Shown here: piece after piece, positions 1 through 5,856 of the stretch | Layout of the letters: every line of letters begins with the position of its first letter | How positions within the stretch are numbered: position 1 is the stretch's first letter | Source of the DNA: Desulfobulbus sp. | GTDB lineage: Bacteria; Desulfobacterota; Desulfobulbia; Desulfobulbales; Desulfobulbaceae | Length of the DNA: 7,009 nucleotides | Direction of reading: 5' to 3' | Assembly (NCBI GenBank): GCA_011051825.1 | Contig: DRKH01000071.1 | Span: forward strand, 1 to 7,009 | The notes under the pieces: generated by a model | What the model saw: the letters and a program-made list of their open reading frames with translations, nothing else | The model's database searches: none | Told to the model about the DNA's origin: nothing | Program-made: the position numbers and the translations under genes

Positions 1-1409
1 GCGGCTGGGGCGGCCACCTCATCAGACACCTTGTAGCGGGCGACAACGGCGCTGGTCAGGCCATTGTCGCCACTGGTTCCGACAGTGACCACCTTGCCGT
101 CTTTTTGCATGGCTATGGCATAACTCACTGAGTCCCCCAGGCCGAAGGAAGTGGTCATCACCGTGGGCTCAAGTACTTTTTTATCCTCAGCCACCGGTTC
201 AAACGCGTAGGATGCAAACGAATCCGTCACCTGAAGCGTACCGATATGCAGTGCCCCGGTCTTTTGTCCGGCGCCGACAGCGGCAGGTGCAGGCGCCACC
301 TGCTGTTCAGCGGTTTTTTGGCGTTCATAGGAGAGAAGAAGAAAATCACGGCTGCCGTTCTCGGTGGTAAAGCCGCCGGCATTGAGCCGGGTCGCATTAC
401 CGACCAGACTGTACAGTACGTCATCTTCGGCACTGATTGCAGATATCAGGACACCGTCTTCACCGAACGAAAGATCCGGGATTCCCTGGGCGGTAAAGTG
501 AAACAGGGCTGCGTTCCGCTCACCCTCGACCCCTACGGAACCGGCAACAAACAGGTCGCCGGCGGCGGCCTGGAAAAGCCCATACCCTTCGTTGTTTTTT
601 TTGGTATAGGCGGCAGGAGCAACCCCGTTGTCGCCAAAAGCCCTGTCAACAACACCATCCCGGGTGAAGCCGACCAGCAGCATCCGGGTTATTGCGCCAT
701 CGGTATATGAACCCGAGATAACAATACGCCCGTCCGCGTCGACAACCATGCCCTGGGCCACCACATCCCTGCCAATTCCGATCAGGCTGAGTCCATGATC
801 GGCAAAGCCGGGGTCCAGACGGCCATTGGCAAGATATCGGGCAAGAACGATCACCCGGCCATTGGTGCCGGCAGCGCTGCCTGCCACAAGAACATCGCCA
901 TTGTTTTCGACAACCAGAGCGGTTATCTCGTCATCACTGTTGCCAACGGCGGTCACGACTTTACCCTGATTTCCGAAGCTGGTATCCAGGAAGCCGTCGG
1001 CATTGAAACGAAGCAGAACAAAATCCCGGTCCGCCCCGCTGTTCAGGTATCCGCCGGCAAGAATATGCCCGTCCGGCATCAGCCCCAGCGCCAGAATTTC
1101 CTCATCTCCGCTGTCGATATCAAGCTGAACCGTACCGTCACCGTTAAATGAAGGATCAGGGCTGCCGTCGGCAAGAAGGCGGATAAGCGAAATTGCCAGC
1201 GAATCGCCATCGGTTGATGAACCGCCGAGGAGAATCTTTCCATCGGACTGAATCGCCACGGCCTGGGTCCGATCACCATGGGTGCCGATTTCAATCGACA
1301 CCCGGCCATCGACCCCAAAATCCCGGTCAAGTTCACCGGCAGAGACCATCCCTCCGGAAACAAAAATTAACCATGCGATTCCAAACAGATAAATGATTCC
1401 TTTACTCAT
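1..1409 (-). CDS. Exported delta-60 repeat (beta-propeller-like) protein, C-terminus cut by window edge
   Basis: The frame is open for 469 codons from the ATG at 1409 to the left edge, so the C-terminus is missing. Residues 1-24 form a signal peptide (Lys3, hydrophobic core, cleavage likely after Val-Ser-Ala). Six tandem repeats follow, each with an Asp-x-x-Phe-Gly type turn; the turn Phe falls at residues 31, 88, 145, 202, 258 and 315, a 56-57 residue period. Each also carries a DGKI-like strand (e.g. residues 54-59, QSDGKI). This matches the 'uncharacterized delta-60 repeat' family, predicted to fold as beta-propellers. After residue 365 a Pro/Ala-rich linker (371-378) precedes another, diverged blade-like segment (418-460, DGKV at 437-440). 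GGAG at 1418-1421 sits 8 nt before the ATG, supporting this start. The protein is probably secreted or surface-attached, but its ligand is unknown and no catalytic motif is visible. Family call is firm, function is not. Confidence 0.9.
   Translation of the reverse strand, partial: MSKGIIYLFGIAWLIFVSGGMVSAGELDRDFGVDGRVSIEIGTHGDRTQAVAIQSDGKILLGGSSTDGDSLAISLIRLLADGSPDPSFNGDGTVQLDIDSGDEEILALGLMPDGHILAGGYLNSGADRDFVLLRFNADGFLDTSFGNQGKVVTAVGNSDDEITALVVENNGDVLVAGSAAGTNGRVIVLARYLANGRLDPGFADHGLSLIGIGRDVVAQGMVVDADGRIVISGSYTDGAITRMLLVGFTRDGVVDRAFGDNGVAPAAYTKKNNEGYGLFQAAAGDLFVAGSVGVEGERNAALFHFTAQGIPDLSFGEDGVLISAISAEDDVLYSLVGNATRLNAGGFTTENGSRDFLLLSYERQKTAEQQVAPAPAAVGAGQKTGALHIGTLQVTDSFASYAFEPVAEDKKVLEPTVMTTSFGLGDSVSYAIAMQKDGKVVTVGTSGDNGLTSAVVARYKVSDEVAAPA
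315..1331 (-). repeat. Six tandem delta-60 repeats within the exported protein
   Basis: These are protein-level repeats covering residues 27-365, with a very regular spacing of 57, 57, 57, 56 and 57 residues between the conserved turn phenylalanines. DNA identity between copies is low, so this is an old, diverged amplification rather than a recent one. The fourth copy has lost the Gly after the turn Phe, and the fifth and sixth have diverged DGKI strands. Confidence 0.8.
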
Positions 1410-1475
1410 AATCCCATCTCCGAGAAAAAATCCCTGTACCGGGACGGATGAAAAGAGAATGTATTTCACTCAAGT

Positions 1476-1504
1476 ATTATAGCCGTTTCAAAGAGTTATG
1501 GCAA
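1476..1504 (-). promoter_or_regulatory. Sigma70-type promoter for the delta-60 repeat gene
   Basis: Read on the minus strand: TTGCCA (1504-1499; 5 of 6 matches to TTGACA), a 17-bp spacer, then TATAAT (1481-1476; perfect -10). The predicted start is near 1469, giving a leader of about 60 nt before the ATG at 1409. The -35 hexamer overlaps an inverted repeat (GGCAA/TTGCC, 1500-1514) that could serve as an operator. The assignment rests on consensus match only. Confidence 0.6.
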
Positions 1505-1557
1505 CTCAATTGCCGGGAGTCGCTGATCGTCTGAGCTTAAAATGCATTAATATATCA

Positions 1558-1599
1558 AATGGCTTGTCCAACTTCTCAAGCCAAGCCGTTCTTTTTTTT
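1558..1599 (+). terminator. Orphan Rho-independent terminator-like hairpin, plus orientation
   Basis: AATGGCTTG (1558-1566) pairs with CAAGCCGTT (1582-1590), 9 bp with one G-T pair, around a 15-nt loop. One C and a run of eight T (1592-1599) follow. The shape is that of an intrinsic terminator for plus-strand transcription, yet both flanking genes are on the minus strand. It may end an unannotated plus-strand RNA or be chance. Confidence 0.4.
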
Positions 1600-1757
1600 G
1601 CAGATCGCCGAGAAGCACCCGGCCCGCGCTCAAAGAAACAGAAAAGACACCTGCCGTCGGGAAACAGACAGCTCAAGTTACCAGAACAGACTGTTCCAAT
1701 CGGCAGTTTATACTGATCGTGCGCCTGCCCCAACAGTTCATGCAACAAACACACCGG

Positions 1758-2783
1758 TCACTTGCCAAAATTACAGACCGGATATTGGCAGCGCTTACAG
1801 TTTCGACAGAGCCCGCCATGCCCCATTGCGGCAAGCTCACGGCGGCCGACACGCTCACCGGTGAGAATACGGGGCAGTATCAGGTCAAACACCGTTATGT
1901 TGTGAAACATGCCGCAGGCAGGAAGGCCGAGCACCGGCACCTGGCCGATGCGGGCAACCAGAAACATGGCACCGGGCAGCACAGGTGACCCATAGACCAC
2001 ATCCTCTGCCCCGGCATCCCGGATACCCTGGCGGGTCACATCGTCGGGATCGACCGACATCCCACCGGAGGTCACAATCAAGTTCGCGCCTTCATTGAGA
2101 CAGGATTGTATTTCCGTTGCGATCACGGCGGCATCATCAGGGGCAAAACGCACGGTCACGACTTCCGAGCCCAAGGCCGCCATTTTTTTTCGCAGCACCT
2201 GTTCAAACTTGTCATCAATCCGTCCGTAAAAAACCTCGCTGCCGGTGATGACCAGACCGACCCGAACTTTTTCCAGAGGCAGAACCCGGATAACCGGTTT
2301 ATCCCCCTTAACGGTTTCCACCGCCCGAGCCACCAGTTCCCGGTCACCTATCAGCGGGATCAGTCGAGTTGCGGCCACCTGTTCGCCCCGTTTGACCGGG
2401 GTGTTATCGTGCAGGGTCGAACACATGACCTCGCCCAGCAGGTTAAACTCCAGCAGCCGTTCACGGTCAACCTTAAGCAGACCGTCGCAGGTCGCATTCA
2501 GCGCGATTTTACCTTCAACCACTTCACCGTCAAACCCAACCCCGTCACCGGCAAGTGCCCGGGCCATCATCCCGGCAGCCTCATTTTCGTGGATCTCATC
2601 CTCGCTGAGTTCAAGCACATAGATATGTTCTTTCCCCAGCCGACGCAGGTGTTCAATATCCTCGGTTCGAACGATATGCCCCTTTCTGAATGCCCGCCCC
2701 TTGAACTGATCCTTTCGGATCTCCGTTATATCATGCGGCAGCACCATGCCAACGGCCTGATCCACCGGAATACTCTTTTTCAT
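1758..2783 (-). CDS. MoeA-like molybdopterin-binding protein with C-terminal cysteine cluster
   Basis: A 341-residue protein of the MoeA/MoCF-domain superfamily, which binds molybdopterin and, in true MoeA, inserts molybdate into it. Residues 1-60 match the start of stand-alone molybdopterin-binding paralogues. A MoeA domain II-like segment spans about 108-145 (GEVM, VKRGEQVAATR). The MoCF domain spans about 172-310, with ITGSEVFYGRIDDKF (179-193), TSGGMSVDPDD (238-248) and SPVLPGAM (266-273). The C-terminus has Cys326-x2-Cys329-x2-Cys332-x4-Cys337, a possible metal site absent from classical MoeA. The start at 2783 is chosen because GGAG (2795-2798) lies 11 nt upstream and it matches the usual family N-terminus; the in-frame ATG at 2807 would add eight residues but has no SD. 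It stands alone, divergent from the Trm112-mscS pair. At about 340 residues it is shorter than MoeA (about 400), so a molybdoenzyme-specific accessory role is possible. Confidence 0.88.
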   Translation of the reverse strand: MKKSIPVDQAVGMVLPHDITEIRKDQFKGRAFRKGHIVRTEDIEHLRRLGKEHIYVLELSEDEIHENEAAGMMARALAGDGVGFDGEVVEGKIALNATCDGLLKVDRERLLEFNLLGEVMCSTLHDNTPVKRGEQVAATRLIPLIGDRELVARAVETVKGDKPVIRVLPLEKVRVGLVITGSEVFYGRIDDKFEQVLRKKMAALGSEVVTVRFAPDDAAVIATEIQSCLNEGANLIVTSGGMSVDPDDVTRQGIRDAGAEDVVYGSPVLPGAMFLVARIGQVPVLGLPACGMFHNITVFDLILPRILTGERVGRRELAAMGHGGLCRNCKRCQYPVCNFGK

Positions 2784-2843
2784 CGATCGGACAACTCCAT
2801 ATTTCATAAGGGCTGCGGAAAAAAATAATTATTCCGTAATGTG

Positions 2844-2923
2844 CCGGATTCTGTTCCGGATTCAAGGTGTGAAAAGGGGCATGTATTGATACTATGTAAC
2901 CCTTTTCACAACGCAGAATCCGG
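2844..2923. repeat. Nested inverted repeat (long hairpin, two alternative outer stems)
   Basis: The inner stem TGTGAAAAGGG (2868-2878) pairs perfectly with CCCTTTTCACA (2900-2910), 11 bp around a 21-nt loop. The outer arm CAGAATCCGG (2914-2923) pairs with CCGGATTCTG (2844-2853, 10 bp); its GAATCCGG part can instead pair with a second CCGGATTC copy (2856-2863, 8 bp). No T run follows on either strand, so it is not an ordinary terminator. It could be a REP/MITE-like element, a structured RNA or a leader of a flanking gene. Confidence 0.65.
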
Positions 2924-3111
2924 GGTAAAAGACAAGCAGGATGGGACAGGTATTTCTTTCCGAAGCCCTAAATCCGCATTGGACAATTTTCTTTAAAAAC
3001 AACGGTAAGCCTCCGCCTCTTGCCCTTTCTGATACCCGGATCGCTCAATTTAGGTGAAAATTTGTTAAAAATTATGCATGATGATTAGCAGCCAGCAGTT
3101 ATACGACCTTT

Positions 3112-3173
3112 CTGTTTTCCCGTCAATCCTTGATGCACCCGCGGCTGTGTACAATCTATTGGCGGGAAAACAG
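3112..3173. repeat. 16-bp inverted repeat upstream of the Trm112-type gene
   Basis: The left arm 3112-3127 (CTGTTTTCCCGTCAAT) pairs with the right arm 3158-3173 (ATTGGCGGGAAAACAG): 15 Watson-Crick pairs plus one G-T pair, with a 30-nt loop containing CCGCGG. It ends 62 nt before the start codon at 3236. It may be a leader hairpin, an operator pair or a small palindromic repeat; no U tract follows. Confidence 0.6.
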
Positions 3174-3235
3174 TCCATCAATATGTCAGGGTCATCAATC
3201 GACTACTTTTAATAACAAACACCAAGGATTATCTG

Positions 3236-3421
3236 ATGAAACAGGAACTTCTCGACATACTTGCCTGCCCCAAATGCAAGGGGCCGATCCAATTAAACAC
3301 AGAAAAAAACGGCCTGATCTGCCTATCGTGCAAGCTTGTTTTTCCAGTCCGTAACGATATCCCCATCATGCTCATTGATGAGGCCAAACCATTGGATACA
3401 ACCAACCATCCTGAAGGCTGA
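3236..3421 (+). CDS. Trm112-type zinc-ribbon protein (UPF0434/YcaR-like)
   Basis: A 61-residue protein with the sequence and length of the bacterial Trm112/UPF0434 family: an N-terminal helix (MKQELLDILACP), a four-cysteine zinc ribbon (Cys11, Cys14, Cys29, Cys32) and a conserved FPVRNDIPIML segment (36-46). In eukaryotes and archaea Trm112 is a small partner that stabilises SAM-dependent methyltransferases; the role of the bacterial stand-alone proteins is less clear. AAGGA lies 7 nt before the ATG, supporting the start. It is followed after 9 nt by the mscS-family gene, so the two probably share a transcript. No methyltransferase is visible nearby, so its partner cannot be named from this window. 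Confidence 0.9.
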   Translation: MKQELLDILACPKCKGPIQLNTEKNGLICLSCKLVFPVRNDIPIMLIDEAKPLDTTNHPEG

Positions 3422-3430
3422 AGGGACCCC

Positions 3431-4525
3431 ATGGACTTCGGAACAGTACAGGAAATCTTCAAGACACAACTGTCCTACTCCATGCATGAGCTTGGCCGCT
3501 ACCAGCTTGGAGAACGCGCCCTGCTGATCTGTGTCTATGCGTTGCTGGCCAAAGCGGCTGACCTCTTTATCGATCGTCTCCTGATGAAGATCGCCAACCG
3601 CACCCAGTGGGAAGCGGATGAACGGATCATGGAGATCATCCATCGGCCGATCTGCTGGTCGATCTTCCTGCTCGGCATTACCCATGCCTCTCTGATCGAA
3701 CCGGTTCCTCCCCCGCCCTGGAACATGATCCTGCCCAACATCATCAAGACCTTGATCCTGATGGTCTGGTGGATTTCGCTTATCCGTGAAATCACGGCCA
3801 TGAACGAGAACAACATGAGCTGGGTGCTGGAAAAGATCGACAAAACCCATTTCTACATGATCAAGAACATCTCCCGTATTGTCATCCTGTTCACCGGCAT
3901 ACTGTGGGCTCTGGTCATCTGGAAAGTCAACCTGACTCCGCTCTTTGCCTCAGCCGGGATCATCGGTATCGCCATCGCTCTTGCCGCCAAGGACACCCTG
4001 GCCAACTTTTTCGGAGGCATTGCCCTGTTTGTCGACGCGGCCTACAAGGTGGGCGATTATATCATTTTAGACAGCGGCGAACGGGGCGAAGTGGTTGAAG
4101 TGGGCATCCGGTCAACAAAGATCAAGACCAGGGACGACATCTTGATTACGATACCCAACTCAATCATGTCGACCACAAAAATCATCAACCAGTCGGCGCC
4201 GGAGCCCCGCTACCGCATCCGCATCGACGTTGGGGTCGGCTATAACAGTGAGCTGCGGCTGGTCGAAAAAACCCTGCTCAGGGTGGCGGCTGAAAACCAT
4301 GCCCTGGCTGAAAAGCCCGAACCCCGGGTACGGGTTCGCAGTTTCGGCGAATCCGCCATCCTGTTCCAGCTCCTGGTCTGGGTCCAGGATCCCCGGCACC
4401 GGGGCCGGGAAACCCACAACCTGCTCAAAATGATCCACAGTGCCTTCCGGGACCAGGGAATCGAGATCCCCTTCCCCCAGCGCGACATCTATTTAAAATC
4501 CGGTGATGAAGCAGCTGAAGAGTGA
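3431..4525 (+). CDS. MscS-family small-conductance mechanosensitive ion channel
   Basis: A 364-residue inner-membrane channel that would open under membrane tension to release solutes during hypo-osmotic shock. Hydrophobic segments at about 28-46, 72-90, 102-119 and 146-164 precede the pore helix at about 168-202, which has the small-residue packing typical of MscS TM3 (FASAGIIGIAIALAAKDTLA, then NFFGGI). The cytoplasmic beta domain follows (VGDYIILDSGERGEVVEVGIRST from 207, IPNSIM at 241-246) and then the alpha/beta C-terminal domain (about 260-352, ending IEIPFPQRDIYLK). With five membrane segments it is longer than E. coli MscS (286 residues) but within the family's range. GAAGG lies 6 nt before the ATG. 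It is the second gene of a pair with the Trm112-type gene and is converging with the M48 gene. The family call is firm; ion selectivity and gating threshold cannot be read. Confidence 0.95.
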   Translation: MDFGTVQEIFKTQLSYSMHELGRYQLGERALLICVYALLAKAADLFIDRLLMKIANRTQWEADERIMEIIHRPICWSIFLLGITHASLIEPVPPPPWNMILPNIIKTLILMVWWISLIREITAMNENNMSWVLEKIDKTHFYMIKNISRIVILFTGILWALVIWKVNLTPLFASAGIIGIAIALAAKDTLANFFGGIALFVDAAYKVGDYIILDSGERGEVVEVGIRSTKIKTRDDILITIPNSIMSTTKIINQSAPEPRYRIRIDVGVGYNSELRLVEKTLLRVAAENHALAEKPEPRVRVRSFGESAILFQLLVWVQDPRHRGRETHNLLKMIHSAFRDQGIEIPFPQRDIYLKSGDEAAEE

Positions 4526-4537
4526 TGATTTGTTACA

Positions 4538-4574
4538 ACGGGCTGATCACGGAACACTTATTCGGCCCGTTTTT
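4538..4574 (+). terminator. Rho-independent terminator of the Trm112-mscS transcript
   Basis: ACGGGCTGA (4538-4546) pairs with TCGGCCCGT (4562-4570), 9 bp with one G-T pair and a 15-nt loop, followed by a T tract (4570-4574). It begins 13 nt after the mscS stop. The convergent M48 gene's stop (4558-4560) lies in its loop, and the right arm is coding on the other strand. On the minus strand no T run follows, so it appears to work in one direction only. Confidence 0.65.
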
Positions 4575-5376
4575 CAATCCACCCTTTTTTAAGCGGAATG
4601 GTTTCCCGGACAGCATAGCCGTTTTGCCGTATCAATGTTTCCAAACGGTGCAGCCGGTCTTCCGGATGGGGGTGAGTGGCAAGAAAGTAGGCCAAATGCG
4701 TTTTTCCATTTCCGGCCAGCCGCTTAAAAAAATCCGTTGCCCCGCCGACATGCCCGTAGCGGCGGTTCAGCAGATCCAGTCCCCAGCTGTCGGCAGCCGC
4801 CTCCTGTTTCTGCGAATATCTTCGTTCAAGTTTACCCATAATCCAGGGAAGAATATCCGAGGACTGATCCCCCGGCAGCAGCCATGATCCGACAACCACC
4901 AGCAGACTGCGCCCCATGGCCTGCAAATGATCTCGATGGGCAAAATGACCGAGCTCATGGGCCAGGACCATGTCCAGTTCGTTTTCCGATCCAACCGTCT
5001 GCAAAAGGCCTTTAAAAACGACGATACTGCCGCCGGGCAGGGCGAAAGCATTTACCTTTTCCGATTCATCAAGAAAGATTCTGAAGGTATAGGCATGGAG
5101 TGGTGAATCAGCGGGAAGGGCCCCGATCAGGCCGTCAAGATGCTGCTGGAGGTAGTGGTTTGACCGGTCCTGAAATCCTGCAGAAATTTTGCGGCCGATC
5201 CAGACCTCGGCCTTTACCGGGAGATGCATGGCCACCAGACCGGCCACAAATCCAAGCCCAATGTAGAGCAGTGCAAGGATTGTTATCAACCCGCCGACAA
5301 GCCATGCCGCCTCTTTTAACGGGTTGCCCTTCGAGATGTTGACATCCCCGTCAGCAAGTTTTGCCGTAAACTTCAT
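4558..5376 (-). CDS. Membrane-anchored M48-family zinc metallopeptidase
   Basis: A 272-residue protease of the M48 (HtpX/Oma1/BepA-like) family. A short N-terminal tail ending in NPLKE (18-22) precedes one transmembrane helix at about 27-50; the catalytic domain follows, probably on the periplasmic side. Visible elements are NAFALPGG (109-116), the zinc site HELGH (140-144), the third ligand Glu192 in EAAAD (192-196) and the conserved THPHPEDR (234-241). No TPR repeats and no lipobox are present, unlike BepA or LoiP. All catalytic residues are intact. The ATG overlaps the stop of the upstream YbjQ-like gene (ATGA) and lacks a good SD, so translation is probably coupled. It is the last gene of the YbjQ-YbjQ-M48 operon. 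A role in membrane-protein quality control is inferred from the family; the substrate is unknown. Confidence 0.93.
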   Translation of the reverse strand: MKFTAKLADGDVNISKGNPLKEAAWLVGGLITILALLYIGLGFVAGLVAMHLPVKAEVWIGRKISAGFQDRSNHYLQQHLDGLIGALPADSPLHAYTFRIFLDESEKVNAFALPGGSIVVFKGLLQTVGSENELDMVLAHELGHFAHRDHLQAMGRSLLVVVGSWLLPGDQSSDILPWIMGKLERRYSQKQEAAADSWGLDLLNRRYGHVGGATDFFKRLAGNGKTHLAYFLATHPHPEDRLHRLETLIRQNGYAVRETIPLKKGWIEKRAE

Positions 5377-5852
5377 CCGTTGCGGAGGCTGACCGCAGTT
5401 CCGTAGGCCAGCGCCTCCACACTGCCGATGTGCCTTTTCCGGTTGGCCGACTTGCCGATGGCCGAGGTCTCCAAACGAAAATTTATTATAAGGTCGGCAT
5501 GTTTCCTTTGGGCCTCCTGCTTCATCCGCAGGATGGCCTCCCGACGAGCCCGGTCGACAAGAGATTCATAGGAGCGCACCCTGCCACCGAACAGGTTTCG
5601 CAATTCGGCAAGGAAACGTTTGAAGTAATCGATAGAGATCACAGCGCTGCCCATCACCAGACCCGACTCCTGAACATCGGAATCCGAATGTACATTACGG
5701 ATCGTCACCACCGGCAGCTCAACCATCTCCTGTTCCCGTTTTTTGATGGAGGCATAATGGCGTTTTTCAGCAATGGCACCGGACACATAGCCAACGACAA
5801 TAAGGACCATAAATATGACAAGATCGCTGTTATTCATAAAAAAATCCTTCAT
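5373..5852 (-). CDS. Membrane-anchored YbjQ/UPF0145 (DUF74) family protein
   Basis: A 159-residue protein with one N-terminal membrane helix (about 9-28) and a basic stretch after it (KRHYASIKKRE), then a YbjQ/UPF0145 domain at about 46-155. Domain hallmarks are the SGLVMGSAV strand (63-71), the FGGRVRSYESLVDRAR helix (88-103), the DLIINFR strand (120-126) and a C-terminal AYGTAV (149-154). The family is often labelled 'heavy-metal binding' by database tradition, but no metal site is evident. The start at 5852 is supported by GGAG (5860-5863) 7 nt upstream, which lies inside the last codons of the preceding gene. The ATG at 5837 (154 residues), with AAGGA 6 nt upstream, is nearly as good. An ATG at 5942 would run deep into the upstream gene and adds Arg-rich non-homologous sequence, so it was rejected. 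The stop overlaps the M48 start. Confidence 0.85.
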   Translation of the reverse strand: MKDFFMNNSDLVIFMVLIVVGYVSGAIAEKRHYASIKKREQEMVELPVVTIRNVHSDSDVQESGLVMGSAVISIDYFKRFLAELRNLFGGRVRSYESLVDRARREAILRMKQEAQRKHADLIINFRLETSAIGKSANRKRHIGSVEALAYGTAVSLRNG

Positions 5853-5856
5853 GCTC

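Larger units (their letters stand above)
1410..1757. other. Intergenic region, no gene
   Basis: This 348-nt gap lies between two minus-strand genes. It holds the delta-60 promoter (1476-1504), a plus-oriented terminator-like hairpin (1558-1599) and a 13-bp palindrome (1684-1696). Short frames crossing it on both strands lack a ribosome binding site and recognisable protein sequence. I see no convincing Rho-independent terminator for the upstream MoeA-like gene on the minus strand. Confidence 0.6.
2784..3235. other. Divergent intergenic region with two large inverted repeats
   Basis: These 452 nt separate the divergent MoeA-like and Trm112-type genes and must hold both promoters. I could not identify either with confidence; AT-rich stretches at 2821-2840 and 3050-3080 are candidates. 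The region contains a nested inverted repeat at 2844-2923, a weak 38-codon plus-strand ORF at 2941-3057 and a 16-bp inverted repeat at 3112-3173, all described separately. Confidence 0.6.

Noticed and set aside
246..1151. Plus-strand ORFs of 154 and 118 codons
   Set aside because: They are antisense shadows of the delta-60 repeat gene, which has a signal peptide, promoter, RBS and regular repeats on the minus strand.
1506..1754. Short ORFs on both strands in the 1410-1757 gap
   Set aside because: No RBS, no recognisable protein, and they cross a terminator-like hairpin and a T8/A8 run.
2106..2828. 240-codon plus-strand ORF
   Set aside because: It is antisense to the MoeA-like gene, whose motifs are clear; its translation is low-complexity and unlike any family, with no RBS.
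3323..3850. 175-codon minus-strand ORF
   Set aside because: It is a shadow of the MscS and Trm112-type genes; no family features.
4522..4887. 121-codon plus-strand ORF starting at the mscS stop
   Set aside because: It overlaps the mscS stop like a coupled gene but is antisense to the M48 protease with an intact active site, and a terminator lies just after its start.
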